A stretch of 64,000 nt of DNA from Loigolactobacillus bifermentans DSM 20003 (GCF_001434575.1 NZ_AZDA01000001.1:30217-94216), one strand, 5' to 3'; positions 17,798 through 28,491 are shown, counted from the first letter of the stretch. Program-made: numbers and translations. Notes: generated by a model from the sequence alone, not told the origin.

Positions 17798-19927
17798 GTG
17801 ACCGTTTCATTATTAGAAGGCATTGTGGTTTTAGTCAGTTTGGTGTTACTGTCCAACGTACTCAGTCATTTTTTAACGTTTATTCCGATTAGCTTGTTGC
17901 AAATTGCAATCGGTTTATTTTTAGCCCTGGTTTTTAAAGTGGAAATCCCGCTTAAAACTGACTGGTTTATGTTACTGTTTATTGCGCCGTTGCTCTTTAA
18001 TGACGGACGTAAGTTTCCCCAGCGCGAATTGTGGGCGTTACGAGGACCGATTATTGCCAACGCGATTTTTTTAGTGTTAGTCACCAGTTTATTAGGTGGC
18101 TTGATCATTCATCAGTTGATTCCTGCGCTGCCCTTGGCAGGGGCCATTGCATTAGCTGCCATTTTGTCACCAACGGATCCAGTGGCAGTGCAATCCATTT
18201 CGAGTCAGGCAAAATTACCTGAAAAAGTGCTGCATTTGGTCAGCGGTGAAAGTCTGGTAAACGATGCCAGTGGCCTGATTGCATTTAAGTATGGCGTTGC
18301 AGCAACGGTGACTGGCACTTTTATTTGGCAACATGCGCTAATGGATTTTGGGTATATCGCCATTGTCGGGGCGTTGATCGGAATCGTCGGTGGTGTTTTC
18401 TTTCATCTTTTACAACGTTGGTTGTTAGATCAAGGCATCACGGATGTAGTATTGCACACGATCTTACAGCTGGTCATCCCATTTTTGATCTACCTGATTG
18501 CTGAAGAAGGCGGCCATGCTTCAGGCGTAATTGCCGTGGTGGCAGCAGGTATTTTGTTGAATTTATTGACACCAGATTCAGTGAATTATTTACCTGAATT
18601 GCGCATTGTCAGTGAGCGAACTTGGGATCTGTTTGTGTACGTGTTAAATGGAATCGTCTTTTTGATTTTAGGGATTGAATTGCCCATTGCCATGACACAA
18701 ACCATTCAAAACCCGCAAGATCCAACTTTGATTGCAATCATGGATGTGTTTTTGGTTTGGTTGACGATGTTTGGATTGCGGGTATTATGGACGTTAGGCA
18801 ATATGTTCATTACGTATTGGCGGGATAAAAAAGTGCGGCCTAACTTAATGACCGCCGTTTTATCAGGCTTATCTGGGGTGCGTGGTGCGATCACTATGGC
18901 TGGTGTTCTGTCAGTGCCGTATACCTTAGCGAATGGCATGGCCTTTCCTGAGCGCGCACTAATGCTGTTTGTGGCGGCCGGTGTGATTATCTTGAGTTTA
19001 CTCATGGCAGTGGTGTTCTTACCACTGCTGACCCGGCGTCAAGTCGCCATTAGTACGCGGGGAAGTGAGGCGAGCCAGGATCTAACTGGCCAGTCCACCA
19101 CGACGCAGCCGACAGAACACAATCATGTTTCTGAGTCCCAGGCACGGATCTATACCATGCAAATGGCGGTTCAGCGGTTGGAAAGTGCGCGGCGTCCTGA
19201 AAATCAGCGGGCAGCTTATGATTTGATTTCTGAATATCAACATTTGATTCGACAGTTGCAAGTATCCTCCCGACCATCTGAGAAGTTAGTCCCATTTTTA
19301 GCGGATGAATTGGCCTTGCGCCAAATTGGGTTAAACGGTGAGCGGGCTGTGATCGATGCGGCCTGGGCAGCACAGGAAATCTCAGCAAGCACGTATCAGT
19401 TGTTTAATCGCCATTTAGCTGCTCGCGGGCATTTATTGGCCGTGTTGGACCAGCAAGTAGAAGGATTACACCCGTTTCAACGGTTTCAGCGGATCACTGG
19501 TGATTTTGCCAAGTGGTATGATAAATGGTTATTACGGCGGTTACGACGGCCGGAATACGGTGAAGCCTTGGCTCTTCAAAAGGAAGCGGCTAAAGGGGGT
19601 ATCAAAGCACTTTCTGCCTATTTAAAGCGCGATGAGGCGCGGAAACACCATTACAATCGGCAACTGATTTATCAAATTATTGTCAGTTACCGCAATCAAA
19701 TTGAAAAATTGAAGCAGCTTGGTCGTGAGAAAGTTAAAAAGGCATCACCACGACAACAATACGATCAACAAATGCGCCGTTTGCGGCTACAGGCTTTAGC
19801 TGGTGAACGCCAAGGAATTCAACAATTGTTGGAACAAAAGGCAATTCCATGGCAAATGGCGGCCAAATTACGCCAATACGTCAATTATTCAGAAAACGCC
19901 TTGTTTATTGGCGAAGATCTTGATTAG
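17798..19927 (+). CDS. Na+/H+ antiporter (CPA1/NhaP-type)
   Basis: A membrane cation/proton exchanger for pH and sodium balance. About 12 membrane helices span residues 1-410. They carry AAILSPTDPVAV and SGESLVNDASGLIAFK, the ion-binding motifs of CPA1 exchangers, and SGVRGAITMAGVLS. The remaining 300 residues are a soluble, charged domain, predicted cytoplasmic and probably regulatory. The full length of 709 is usual for the YjcE/NhaP subgroup with a tail. GTG start behind AGGGAGGAAATCGAG. Confidence 0.9.
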   Translation: MTVSLLEGIVVLVSLVLLSNVLSHFLTFIPISLLQIAIGLFLALVFKVEIPLKTDWFMLLFIAPLLFNDGRKFPQRELWALRGPIIANAIFLVLVTSLLGGLIIHQLIPALPLAGAIALAAILSPTDPVAVQSISSQAKLPEKVLHLVSGESLVNDASGLIAFKYGVAATVTGTFIWQHALMDFGYIAIVGALIGIVGGVFFHLLQRWLLDQGITDVVLHTILQLVIPFLIYLIAEEGGHASGVIAVVAAGILLNLLTPDSVNYLPELRIVSERTWDLFVYVLNGIVFLILGIELPIAMTQTIQNPQDPTLIAIMDVFLVWLTMFGLRVLWTLGNMFITYWRDKKVRPNLMTAVLSGLSGVRGAITMAGVLSVPYTLANGMAFPERALMLFVAAGVIILSLLMAVVFLPLLTRRQVAISTRGSEASQDLTGQSTTTQPTEHNHVSESQARIYTMQMAVQRLESARRPENQRAAYDLISEYQHLIRQLQVSSRPSEKLVPFLADELALRQIGLNGERAVIDAAWAAQEISASTYQLFNRHLAARGHLLAVLDQQVEGLHPFQRFQRITGDFAKWYDKWLLRRLRRPEYGEALALQKEAAKGGIKALSAYLKRDEARKHHYNRQLIYQIIVSYRNQIEKLKQLGREKVKKASPRQQYDQQMRRLRLQALAGERQGIQQLLEQKAIPWQMAAKLRQYVNYSENALFIGEDLD

Positions 19928-19930
19928 TAA

Positions 19931-19980
19931 GCATAAAATAACACCCTTAAGCAACAACGCTTAAGGGTGTTATTTTATGC
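19931..19980. terminator. bidirectional terminator, perfect 22-pair stem
   Basis: GCATAAAATAACACCCTTAAGC is repeated exactly inverted after a six-base loop (AACAAC). It serves both convergent genes and contains the stop codon of the minus-strand gene. Confidence 0.88.
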
Positions 19981-20982
19981 TTGTTGTAGATCGACTAAAA
20001 TGCGGCCTGTTTTAGGTTGGTGTAAGTAATCAGCTAAGGTCGTTGCCAGCTGTTGCGGTGTAATGGTGCTGTGGACAAATTGTTCGAGTTGAGCTGGCCG
20101 CCAGTCTGTGGCCAAGTGTTGCCAAATTGCCGTACGACGTTGCGCTGGATAGTAAACAGAATCGATGCCCACTAACTGAATGCCGCGTAAGATAAACGGT
20201 AAGGTGGTGGTACTCAATTTGATGCCAGCGGCGTTACCTGAAAGGGCCACCACGCCACCATAATTCATTTGAGGTAAAACCGCACTTAAGGTGCTGCCGC
20301 CTAAGGCATCCACATAACCGGAAAATTGTTGTTTCATTAACGGTTTAAGGGGTGGTGTCGTCAGGTCCGCTAAACTGATGACGGCGGTGGCCCCTAACGC
20401 TTTTAAGTAGTCGTGTGCCCGTTCCGGGTGACGGGTACTGGCAATGAGCTGTTGATAGCCTAGTTTTTTTAAAATAGCAATGGCAAAGCCCCCTACACCG
20501 CCGGTGCCACCACTGATCAAAATTGGCTGGGCCTTATCTTGAAGGAGTGGATTTTGGAGCAAGGCTTGCACAGAAAGGGCAGCGGTAAAGCCAGCGGTAC
20601 CAAAAATCATGGCTTCTCGCAGGGTTAATCCTGTGGGTAAGCGTTGGAGCCAAGCTTCAGGAACTAACAAACATTCGGCGTAACCGCCAGCTTGTTTCAC
20701 ACCAACATCAAAGCCGGTAAGAACCACCGCAGTGCCAGGCTCAAAGTTGCCAGAGGGGCAAGCTAAAATTGTGCCAGCGGCGTCGATGCCCGGCGTCTGC
20801 GGGTAATGATGAATGACGCCGCTTTTAGGATCGGTGGTTAAGGCATCTTTATAATTCATGTCACTATAGGCAACTTGGACCAACGCCCAACCAGGTTGCG
20901 GTTCGGGTTGCGCTTGTGTGATCCAAGTCGCGGTGGTGGCGTTGTCCGTTGCTGCTAACTGAAATGCTTGATAATTTGGCAT
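19975..20982 (-). CDS. YhdH/YhfP-type acryloyl-CoA/quinone oxidoreductase
   Basis: A medium-chain dehydrogenase/reductase without structural zinc, of the family that includes AcuI (acrylyl-CoA reductase) and YhfP. It has an N-terminal GroES-like domain (YSDMNYKDAL, TPGIDAAGTI) and a Rossmann domain with ISGGTGGVGGFAIAILKKLGY binding NADP(H). The ATG at 20982 follows AAAGGAAG by seven bases; the upstream ATGs overlap that site. 335 residues is typical. A palindromic cre-like site lies just upstream. Confidence 0.85.
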   Translation of the reverse strand: MPNYQAFQLAATDNATTATWITQAQPEPQPGWALVQVAYSDMNYKDALTTDPKSGVIHHYPQTPGIDAAGTILACPSGNFEPGTAVVLTGFDVGVKQAGGYAECLLVPEAWLQRLPTGLTLREAMIFGTAGFTAALSVQALLQNPLLQDKAQPILISGGTGGVGGFAIAILKKLGYQQLIASTRHPERAHDYLKALGATAVISLADLTTPPLKPLMKQQFSGYVDALGGSTLSAVLPQMNYGGVVALSGNAAGIKLSTTTLPFILRGIQLVGIDSVYYPAQRRTAIWQHLATDWRPAQLEQFVHSTITPQQLATTLADYLHQPKTGRILVDLQQA

Positions 20983-21006
20983 CTGATGACTTCCTTTCAT
21001 GTACAA

Positions 21007-21020
21007 TTAAAGCGCTTTAA
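21007..21020 (-). promoter_or_regulatory. cre-like palindrome upstream of the oxidoreductase
   Basis: TTAAAGCGCTTTAA is a perfect 14-base palindrome with the AAGCG core of CcpA sites, about 25 bases before the start codon on the minus strand. A second AAAGCGCTTT site lies at 63,925. Confidence 0.4.
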
Positions 21021-21046
21021 GCTATTGTTATTGTAGGCTATTTGGC

Positions 21047-21101
21047 TGAGTTGACGCAACTCAAAAAAGTGATTTAACTTTTAAGCTTTCTTAGCTATAA
21101 T
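21047..21101 (+). promoter_or_regulatory. potABCD promoter with upstream palindrome
   Basis: TTTAAC (-35) and TATAAT (-10, 21096-21101) are 17 bases apart. Just upstream is TGAGTTG-acg-CAACTCA (21047-21063), a perfect seven-base inverted repeat that looks like an operator. The binding protein is unknown. Confidence 0.55.
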
Positions 21102-21147
21102 GGGGGTTGCTGTGAATTCAGTAACAATCAGGAAAGGGCGTGTTGGT

Positions 21148-22239
21148 ATGGCAGAGCCAATCATTACATTTCAACATGTATATAAGCGTTATGATGACAC
21201 CGTTGCTTTAGGTGACATTGATTTTGAATTAGAACAAGGAAAGTTCTATACCCTTTTAGGACCTTCTGGCTGTGGGAAAACAACAATTTTACGTATTTTA
21301 GCTGGTTTTACAGAAGCCAGCGAAGGGAAGGTAACGTTTAAAGGGCAACAGATCAATCGCGTACCAGCGAATCAACGCCAGATCAACACGGTTTTTCAAG
21401 ATTATGCGTTGTTTCCCCATTTAAACGTTTTTGACAATGTGGCCTTTGGGCTAACGCTGAAACGAACGCCTAAAAAAGACATTAAACGCCGGGTATTAGA
21501 GGCACTAAAATCAGTTCGGTTAGCGGGTTATGAAGACCGTGAGATCTCTGAATTGTCAGGCGGCCAACAGCAGCGAGTGGCAATTGCCCGAGCAATCGTC
21601 AACGAACCACAGGTTTTGTTACTGGATGAACCGTTGTCAGCACTGGATGCAAAATTACGCACGGCAATGCAAGTGGAATTACGCCAGTTGCAACGTCGAT
21701 TAGGCATTACCTTTTTATTTGTGACCCATGATCAAGGCGAAGCCTTGGCAATGAGTGATGAGATTTTTGTCATGAGTGACGGCAAAATTTTACAGCAAGG
21801 GAGTCCAGTTGATATTTATGATGAACCGATCAACCACTTTGTGGCCGATTTTATTGGTGAAAGTAATATTGTAAAAGGCCGGATGGTTGCCGATTATCAA
21901 GTTCAGTTTGTTGGCAAGCAATTTGAGTGTTCTGACGCCGGTATTCCAGCGCATGAACCCATTGAAGTGGTTTTGCGACCAGAAGACTTGGTCTTAACGG
22001 ATGTTGCCAAAGGCAAATTGACGGTGGTGGTCGATACGCAAGTTTTTCGAGGCAATCTATATGAAATTCTGAGCCACGACGCGGATGGCAATCAATGGCT
22101 GATCCACGCGGTGCATAAGGCCAAAGTCGGACAAGAAGTTGGCATTTATTTTGAACCAGAAGACATTCACGTCATGCGTTTTGGGGAATCTGAAGAAGAG
22201 TTTGACGCACGGCTTGAGCAATATGAGGGGGACGACTGA
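21148..22239 (+). CDS. potA: spermidine/putrescine ABC transporter ATP-binding protein
   Basis: The ATPase of a polyamine importer. Walker A is GPSGCGKTT, the signature is LSGGQQQR, Walker B is [12 protein letters not shown] and the switch histidine is in [14 protein letters not shown]-type regulatory domain fills about residues 240-360. The ATG at 21148 follows GGAAAGGG; the longer in-frame start near 21100 overlaps the promoter. It overlaps potB (TGATG). This is the first of two polyamine-type ABC systems in the window. Confidence 0.95.
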   Translation: MAEPIITFQHVYKRYDDTVALGDIDFELEQGKFYTLLGPSGCGKTTILRILAGFTEASEGKVTFKGQQINRVPANQRQINTVFQDYALFPHLNVFDNVAFGLTLKRTPKKDIKRRVLEALKSVRLAGYEDREISELSGGQQQRVAIARAIVNEPQVLLLDEPLSALDAKLRTAMQVELRQLQRRLGITFLFVTHDQGEALAMSDEIFVMSDGKILQQGSPVDIYDEPINHFVADFIGESNIVKGRMVADYQVQFVGKQFECSDAGIPAHEPIEVVLRPEDLVLTDVAKGKLTVVVDTQVFRGNLYEILSHDADGNQWLIHAVHKAKVGQEVGIYFEPEDIHVMRFGESEEEFDARLEQYEGDD

Positions 22240-23042
22240 TGAAACGCGCACACGGGTTTTATAGTGTCCCGTATGTGCTATGGCTAGCGCTATTTGTCAT
22301 TGCACCGCTGGTATTGATCGTTTATCAATCTTTCTTCAATATTTCGGGACAGTTTACGTTTGATAATTATAAATTATATTTAAGTTCGGGCACGTATTTG
22401 CGGATGACCCTGAATTCGGTTTGGTATGCGCTATTGATCACGGCGTTAACGCTATTGATCAGTTATCCAACGGCGTATTGGTTGAGTCAAACCAAGCACA
22501 AACAGTTATGGTTGTTGCTGATTATTTTGCCTACTTGGATCAATTTATTGCTAAAAGCTTACGCCTTTATTGGCATTTTTAGTCAAGGTGGTAGTGTGAA
22601 CCGTTTTTTGCAGTTTTTTGGTTTTGGCGCCCATCAGCTGTTATTCACCAATACGAGTTTTATTCTAGTGGCGGCATATATTGAAATTCCATTTATGATC
22701 TTACCTATTTTTAATGCGATCGATGAATTAAAACCGTCCTTATTAAATGCCAGTAAGGATCTCGGGGCTACCAATTGGCAAACGTTTAGTAAAGTGGTTT
22801 TTCCATTGACCCTTGATGGGGTAAAGGCAGGGGTGCAGGCTGTTTTCATTCCGTCGCTATCTCTATTTATGTTAACCCGTTTGATTGGCGGTAATAAAGT
22901 GATTACGCTAGGGACGGCTATTGAAGAGCATTTCTTAGTGACGCAAAATTGGGGGATGGGTTCGACCATTGGGGTGGTTTTGATCATTGCCATGATCGCA
23001 ATCATGTTCCTCACTGGAGAGCGCAAGAAAAGGGGGCGTTAA
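22239..23042 (+). CDS. potB: spermidine/putrescine ABC transporter permease
   Basis: An integral membrane subunit with six predicted helices. The EAA loop that contacts PotA is LLNASKDLGATNWQTFSKVVFPLT. 267 residues is normal for PotB. Its start overlaps the potA stop and its stop lies three bases from the potC start, so it is tightly coupled. Confidence 0.95.
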   Translation: MKRAHGFYSVPYVLWLALFVIAPLVLIVYQSFFNISGQFTFDNYKLYLSSGTYLRMTLNSVWYALLITALTLLISYPTAYWLSQTKHKQLWLLLIILPTWINLLLKAYAFIGIFSQGGSVNRFLQFFGFGAHQLLFTNTSFILVAAYIEIPFMILPIFNAIDELKPSLLNASKDLGATNWQTFSKVVFPLTLDGVKAGVQAVFIPSLSLFMLTRLIGGNKVITLGTAIEEHFLVTQNWGMGSTIGVVLIIAMIAIMFLTGERKKRGR

Positions 23043-23045
23043 ATA

Positions 23046-23864
23046 GTGAAACGATTCAGATGGCAAAATATTTATTTAGCGCTGGTTTTTCTGGTGCTCT
23101 ACATTCCAATTTTTTATTTGATTTTTTATTCGTTTAGTCAAGGTCATAATATGAATCATTTCAGTGGCTTTACCTGGGCGCATTATCAGGAACTATTTCA
23201 AGATCAGCGCATGATCGAAATTGTGCTGGATACGTTGCTCGTTGCGCTATTATCGTCGTTGTTAGCGACTATCATCGGGCTGTTAGGCGCGTTGGTGATC
23301 CACCGTGTGAAAAAGCCGATGTGGAAAAATACGCTGCTGTCATTAAATAATATTTTAATGGTGTCACCCGACGTCATTATTGGGGCTAGTTTTTTGATTT
23401 TTTTCACATTTCTTGGTTTTAAACTCGGTTTTGGCTCGGTGTTACTCAGTCACATTGCGTTTTCGATTCCAATTGTGGTGTTAATGGTGTTGCCCAAACT
23501 CAATGAAATGAATACGTCGTTGGTAGATGCTGCTCGGGATTTAGGGGCGACGCAGCCACAGGTCTTTAGTCGTGTGGTGTTGCCTTACATTGCACCAGGC
23601 ATCTTTGCAGGTTTTTTTATGGCGTTTACGTATTCGTTGGATGATTTTGCAGTGACGTTCTTCGTCACCGGGAATGGGTTTGAAACACTAGCAGTTGAGA
23701 TCTATGCCCGCGCCCGCCAAGGCATTAGTTTGGAGATCAATGCGTTATCGGCGCTGATGTTCCTGTTTTCTTTGGTATTGGTGGCAGGGTACTATGTTCT
23801 GAACCAATATAATTCGTCTAAAAAAGGTCGTAAACGGCGAATGGAGGCGAACCATAACCGATGA
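23046..23864 (+). CDS. potC: spermidine/putrescine ABC transporter permease
   Basis: The second membrane subunit, with six predicted helices and an EAA loop at LVDAARDLGATQPQVFSRVVLP. GTG start. Its end overlaps the potD start by four bases. It pairs with PotB to form the channel. Confidence 0.95.
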   Translation: MKRFRWQNIYLALVFLVLYIPIFYLIFYSFSQGHNMNHFSGFTWAHYQELFQDQRMIEIVLDTLLVALLSSLLATIIGLLGALVIHRVKKPMWKNTLLSLNNILMVSPDVIIGASFLIFFTFLGFKLGFGSVLLSHIAFSIPIVVLMVLPKLNEMNTSLVDAARDLGATQPQVFSRVVLPYIAPGIFAGFFMAFTYSLDDFAVTFFVTGNGFETLAVEIYARARQGISLEINALSALMFLFSLVLVAGYYVLNQYNSSKKGRKRRMEANHNR

Positions 23865-24937
23865 AACGTTTAATGAGTTTTTTAGTGGCCATTGGTGCAT
23901 TGTGTCTCTTATTATTTGCAGGAAGCCGCCATTTACAGCAAAGTCAAGGTCTAACCAGTGGCAACAAAGTACTGACCTTGTATAACTGGGGCGATTATAT
24001 TGACCCTAAACTGATTACCAAGTTTCAAAAAGAAACCGGGTATAAAGTTCAGGTGGAGACCTTTGATAGCAATGAAGCCATGTATACGAAGATTCAACAA
24101 GGTGGGACCAACTACGACTTAGCGGTACCGTCTGAATACATGGTCCAAAAAATGCGGAAGGCGCATTTGTTAAAGCCAATTGACAAAAGTCGGGTCCACG
24201 GTTTAACGAATATTGATAAGCGTTTTCGCAATTTAGCATTTGATCCTGAAAACCGTTATTCGATTCCTTATTTTTGGGGGACGCTAGGCATTATTTATAA
24301 TGATCAGTATGTGAAGCCTGGGGCAGTGCAGCATTGGGATGATCTGTGGTCGCCGGCCTATCGGAATAAGATCATGTTAGTCGATTCATCCCGAGACATT
24401 ATGGGGATGGCGTTACTGTCTCAAGGGCACTCCGTGAATACCACTGACATTGCCCAATTGGATGCTGCAAAGGCGAAGTTGGACCGCTTAAGTCCAAACG
24501 TGAAGGCCATTGTTGCAGATGAAATCAAAATGTACATGGCGCAAAACGAAGCCGCTTTGGCGGTCACCTGGTCCGGAGAAGCTTCTGAAATGATGGCGAA
24601 CAATTCGCATTTACATTATGTGGTCCCTAGCGAAGGCAGTAATTTATGGTTTGATAATTTAGTGATTCCAAAAACGGCTAAGCATTACAAGGCAATCTAT
24701 GCCTTTATCAACTTTATGTTGAAGCCAGAAAATGCGGCGCAAAATGCGGCTTACATTGGCTATGCCACGCCGAATGATCCCGCTAAAAAACTGTTGCCAC
24801 GTTCAGTCGTGAACGACAAAGCCTTTTACCCAGACCAAACCACACTGGCGCATTTACAAGTGTATCAAGATCTCGGTAACCGCATGGTCGGCATCTACAA
24901 CGATAAATTTTTAGAGTTTAAAATGTTCAAACATTAA
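23861..24937 (+). CDS. potD: spermidine/putrescine-binding protein
   Basis: The extracytoplasmic substrate-binding protein of the importer. An N-terminal hydrophobic segment (about residues 4-20) is followed by the solute-binding fold, beginning VLTLYNWGDYIDP and including ANYDLAVPSEYMV-like and MLVDSSRDIMGMALLS segments typical of PotD. Unlike most Gram-positive PotD proteins there is no lipobox cysteine after the hydrophobic stretch (it reads LLLFAGSRH). The protein may therefore stay anchored by an uncleaved N-terminal helix. A strong terminator follows. Confidence 0.93.
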   Translation: MKRLMSFLVAIGALCLLLFAGSRHLQQSQGLTSGNKVLTLYNWGDYIDPKLITKFQKETGYKVQVETFDSNEAMYTKIQQGGTNYDLAVPSEYMVQKMRKAHLLKPIDKSRVHGLTNIDKRFRNLAFDPENRYSIPYFWGTLGIIYNDQYVKPGAVQHWDDLWSPAYRNKIMLVDSSRDIMGMALLSQGHSVNTTDIAQLDAAKAKLDRLSPNVKAIVADEIKMYMAQNEAALAVTWSGEASEMMANNSHLHYVVPSEGSNLWFDNLVIPKTAKHYKAIYAFINFMLKPENAAQNAAYIGYATPNDPAKKLLPRSVVNDKAFYPDQTTLAHLQVYQDLGNRMVGIYNDKFLEFKMFKH

Positions 24938-24940
24938 GGG

Positions 24941-24979
24941 GCAAGGTCAGTGGCTTTAAGCTGCTGACCTTGCATTTTT
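24941..24979 (+). terminator. terminator after potABCD
   Basis: GCAAGGTCAG and CTGACCTTGC pair, with extra pairs inside, followed by ATTTTTG. Confidence 0.85.
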
Positions 24980-25005
24980 GGTGCAATCAGTTGGCGTGCT
25001 ATAAT
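24978..25005 (+). promoter_or_regulatory. promoter of cdaA-cdaR-glmM
   Basis: TTGGTG (-35) and an extended -10 (TGCTATAAT) are 16 bases apart. Confidence 0.65.
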
Positions 25006-25038
25006 GGAACAATAAATGAAAAAGAATGGAGTGAGTTT

Positions 25039-25878
25039 ATGCCAATAAGTTGGGGTGAATTACTGACTTGGCGCAATGCGGTTAATTTGCTCGACATTTT
25101 TGTGGTGTGGTATTTCATCTACAAATTGATCATGCTGATTCGTGGTACCAAAGCCGTGCAATTATTCAAAGGTATCGTGATCATCATTATTATTAAATTG
25201 GTCAGTTGGGGAATCGGGTTACGAACGGTTTCTTTTATCATGGACCAAGTGATCAATTGGGGTGTGATCGCTGCCGTGATTATTTTCCAGCCGGAGATTC
25301 GGCGTGGTTTGGAACATCTGGGAAGAGGCTCACTGTTTGTTAAAAATCGGAGTCAAAATGTTCAAGAGAACCAGATGATTGCCGGACTTGATAAGGCGAT
25401 TCAATACATGTCCAAGCGCCGAATTGGTGCGTTGATGACGATTCAGTTAAACACCGGTTTGGAGGATTATATTGAAACGGGAATTGAATTAAATGCTGAG
25501 ATCACAGGCGAACTATTGATCAACATTTTCATTCCGAATACGCCGTTACATGACGGCGCGGTGATTATTCAAAATGATAAAATTGCTGTTGCAGCGGCCT
25601 ATTTGCCGTTGTCGGATAGTAATTTGATTCCAAAAGAATTAGGCACACGTCATCGGGCGGCTGTGGGGATCAGTGAAGTGACAGACGCATTGACCATTGT
25701 GGTTTCTGAAGAAACTGGTGGCGTGATGATCACGCAAAATAGTGAAATGATGCGGGACCTGTCGCAAGAAGACTATTTAAAAATTTTGAAACGTGAATTA
25801 TTGAAGCCAGAACAACCGAACCGGAATTTATTTCAAGAATTTATTGAGGTCGTCACCAAAGGGGGAACGAAGAAATGA
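25039..25878 (+). CDS. cdaA: diadenylate cyclase CdaA
   Basis: It makes cyclic di-AMP from two ATP; c-di-AMP controls potassium and osmolyte balance and cell-wall stability. Three N-terminal membrane helices cover about residues 10-85. The DAC domain carries DGA at 172-174 and RHR at 204-206, the catalytic pair of motifs. 279 residues is normal. ATG behind GGAGTGAG. It overlaps cdaR by four bases in the canonical cdaA-cdaR-glmM operon. Confidence 0.97.
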   Translation: MPISWGELLTWRNAVNLLDIFVVWYFIYKLIMLIRGTKAVQLFKGIVIIIIIKLVSWGIGLRTVSFIMDQVINWGVIAAVIIFQPEIRRGLEHLGRGSLFVKNRSQNVQENQMIAGLDKAIQYMSKRRIGALMTIQLNTGLEDYIETGIELNAEITGELLINIFIPNTPLHDGAVIIQNDKIAVAAAYLPLSDSNLIPKELGTRHRAAVGISEVTDALTIVVSEETGGVMITQNSEMMRDLSQEDYLKILKRELLKPEQPNRNLFQEFIEVVTKGGTKK

Positions 25879-26981
25879 ATCGTTTTTTCCGCAGTCCTTG
25901 GATGTATCGCATTTTAGCCTTATTGTTTGCGGCCTTATTGTTCATGTATGTTAATATTGATCAAATTAATTCGACGCGACAGGCGACTAATACGTCAACC
26001 AGCATGATGGCGAACAAAACCAAAACGTTAACAGTGCCACTACAGCTAAACGCCAATACCGATAAGTATTTTATTACAGGGTATCCGAGCAAGGTGAAAG
26101 TGAACTTGGAGGGGCCTAGCGCTTTGGTAACGGCAACGTCAAATACGCAAAACTTTAAAGTGATCGCAAACCTGGAAAAGCTGGGTGTTGGCAAGCATCA
26201 GGTGACCTTAAAAATGCAAGGCTTGAATAAAGAAATTGGTTATCGCATCAAACCCAGTACCATTTCGGTTAATATTCAATCCAAAGAGACCAAGCGCTTT
26301 CCGATCCAAGTGAAATTTAACAAATCAAACTTGAAGAATGGTTATACCACAGGTGAGCCTAGTTTAAGCCAAAGTTCAGTGGTGGTTACCGGTGCTCGTT
26401 CACAGGTCTCGTCAATTGCAGAAGTGGTTGCAAATGTTAAAACCACAAACAATATTTCCAGCAGCATTTCGCAAGAAGTCACGTTACAGGCGCTGGATCA
26501 ACAAGGCAATACGGTCAATGTATTACTGGACCCAGCGACTGTTCATGTTACGATTCCGGTGATGTATCCGTCTAAAAAGGTCACGTTAAACCTAAAACCA
26601 ACTGGGGATAATGCGTCTGATTTTTCAGTTTCCAGTGAGACCAACACGGTGACGGTGACCGGGGCACAAACCGAATTAGACAAGTTAGATACGTTAACGG
26701 TTAGCGTGCCAGTATCGGATGTCACGTCATCGACGACCAAAACGGTAAGTGTCGGGGCGGACCAACCTAATTTACAAGTGAGTCCACAAACGATTCGGGT
26801 CTCGATCACACCAAAATCGTCAAAAAGCGCTAGCACGAGTCATGCCAGTGACAGTGATACACAAACAACTCAAAAACAGGATGAAAGTAGTGACACAGCA
26901 ACGTCTGACACAAGCAGCGCACAAAGCAGCAGTCAAAGTAGCGATACAACGAGTAGCACTGAAAGTCAGTCAGAAAGTTAG
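25875..26981 (+). CDS. cdaR: CdaA regulatory protein, YbbR repeats
   Basis: A membrane-anchored regulator of CdaA. One N-terminal helix (about residues 10-27) is followed by several extracytoplasmic YbbR repeats (starting near [30 protein letters not shown]). The last 55 residues are almost only S, T, D, Q and A, a disordered tail that may run into the wall. It lies between cdaA and glmM, matching the known CdaA-CdaR-GlmM complex. Confidence 0.93.
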   Translation: MNRFFRSPWMYRILALLFAALLFMYVNIDQINSTRQATNTSTSMMANKTKTLTVPLQLNANTDKYFITGYPSKVKVNLEGPSALVTATSNTQNFKVIANLEKLGVGKHQVTLKMQGLNKEIGYRIKPSTISVNIQSKETKRFPIQVKFNKSNLKNGYTTGEPSLSQSSVVVTGARSQVSSIAEVVANVKTTNNISSSISQEVTLQALDQQGNTVNVLLDPATVHVTIPVMYPSKKVTLNLKPTGDNASDFSVSSETNTVTVTGAQTELDKLDTLTVSVPVSDVTSSTTKTVSVGADQPNLQVSPQTIRVSITPKSSKSASTSHASDSDTQTTQKQDESSDTATSDTSSAQSSSQSSDTTSSTESQSES

Positions 26982-27004
26982 CATTTAGAAAGAGGCAGAA
27001 GAAA

Positions 27005-28363
27005 ATGGGAAAATATTTTGGAACAGATGGTGTACGAGGTGTTGCGAACCAAGAATTAACGCCAGAACTTGCATTTCGCGTTGGACGGACCGGCGGTTAT
27101 GTATTAGCACAGTATCAGGAAGATAAATCTAAGAAACCGTTGGTATTGGTTGCGCGAGATACGCGGATCTCAGGCCAGTTACTCCAACATGCACTGATCT
27201 CAGGGTTACTTTCTGTGGGGATCGAAGTCATGTCATTAGGTGTGATCTCAACACCAGCAGTGGCTTATTTGACCCGGATCCAAGGCGCAGCAGCAGGGGT
27301 TCAAATCACAGCGTCGCATAATCCTGCCGAATATAACGGCATTAAGTTCTTTGGCCCAGATGGTTTTAAATTGTTAGATGAACAAGAAGCTGACATTGAA
27401 AAACTATTGGATGCCCCAGAAGACACGTTGCCCCGCCCTTCGACCACGTCTTTAGGCACGGTGACGTCTTATCCAGAAGGTGTTTTGAAGTATACCCAAT
27501 TTTTAACCCAAACGTTACAAGAAGATTTAGCTGGCTTAAAAGTTGTCGTTGATGCCGCTAACGGGGCAACCAGTGGCATTGTCACACGACTATTCGCAGA
27601 TTTGGAAGCTGATTTTACCACCATGGCGGATAAGCCAAATGGAATCAACATCAATGATGGGGTTGGCTCAACGCATCCTGAAGCATTGGCTCAAGCGGTG
27701 GTTGAACAAGGCGCTCAAGTTGGCGTTGCCTTTGATGGGGATGGCGATCGCTGTATTGCCGTTGATGAAAATGGGGCGATTGTTAACGGGGATAAGATCA
27801 TGTACATTTTAGGCCATTATTTTGCTGAACGCGGCCGTTTAAAGCATGATACGGTTGTGACAACGGTTATGAGTAATATGGGCTTGTATAAGGCGTTAGA
27901 AGCCGCTAACCTGCAATCCTTGCAAACCAAGGTCGGTGATCGCTATGTGGTTGAAGAAATGCGTAAAAACGGCTACAACCTTGGTGGTGAACAATCAGGG
28001 CATGTGGTGTTATTTGACTACAATACCACAGGGGATGGCCTCCTAACGGCGATTCAATTATTGAATGTCATGAAGCAAACCGGCAAGCCGCTGTCAGAAT
28101 TAGCAGCACCTGTTACCACGTATCCACAAAAACTGGTGAACATCAAAGTTGCGGATAAGAAACAGGCTTTGTCAAATCCTGCGATTCAGTCTGCAATTGA
28201 AACCGTCGAAAAAGAAATGGCTGGTGACGGTCGGGTGTTAGTTCGTCCAAGTGGCACAGAACCGTTATTGCGGGTCATGGCTGAAGCACCAACTGTTGAG
28301 GCGGTTGGCCAGTATGTTGATCGGATCGCAGCGGTTGTCCGAACTGAAGTCGGTGTTGAATAA
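27005..28363 (+). CDS. glmM: phosphoglucosamine mutase
   Basis: It converts glucosamine-6-phosphate to glucosamine-1-phosphate for UDP-GlcNAc synthesis; GlmM also restrains CdaA in related bacteria. The phosphoserine loop is [11 protein letters not shown] with S104. The metal site is FDGDGDRC. The sugar loop is GGEQSGH and the phosphate site [12 protein letters not shown]. 452 residues is normal. It lies directly upstream of glmS, which makes its substrate. Confidence 0.97.
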   Translation: MGKYFGTDGVRGVANQELTPELAFRVGRTGGYVLAQYQEDKSKKPLVLVARDTRISGQLLQHALISGLLSVGIEVMSLGVISTPAVAYLTRIQGAAAGVQITASHNPAEYNGIKFFGPDGFKLLDEQEADIEKLLDAPEDTLPRPSTTSLGTVTSYPEGVLKYTQFLTQTLQEDLAGLKVVVDAANGATSGIVTRLFADLEADFTTMADKPNGININDGVGSTHPEALAQAVVEQGAQVGVAFDGDGDRCIAVDENGAIVNGDKIMYILGHYFAERGRLKHDTVVTTVMSNMGLYKALEAANLQSLQTKVGDRYVVEEMRKNGYNLGGEQSGHVVLFDYNTTGDGLLTAIQLLNVMKQTGKPLSELAAPVTTYPQKLVNIKVADKKQALSNPAIQSAIETVEKEMAGDGRVLVRPSGTEPLLRVMAEAPTVEAVGQYVDRIAAVVRTEVGVE

Positions 28364-28377
28364 AGCAATTTTAATTG

Positions 28378-28413
28378 ATCCTGAAAATAAAAACTTATTT
28401 TCAGGATTTTTTT
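28378..28413 (+). terminator. terminator after glmM
   Basis: A perfect 13-pair stem (ATCCTGAAAATAA and its complement) with a four-base loop, followed by a T run. Confidence 0.9.
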
Positions 28414-28491
28414 AATGGCCAATTTTTGTAGGCTGATGGTGGCAATGGTTCCCATGACAGCACGTATTGATCATTATGCGTTATGTTTCAC

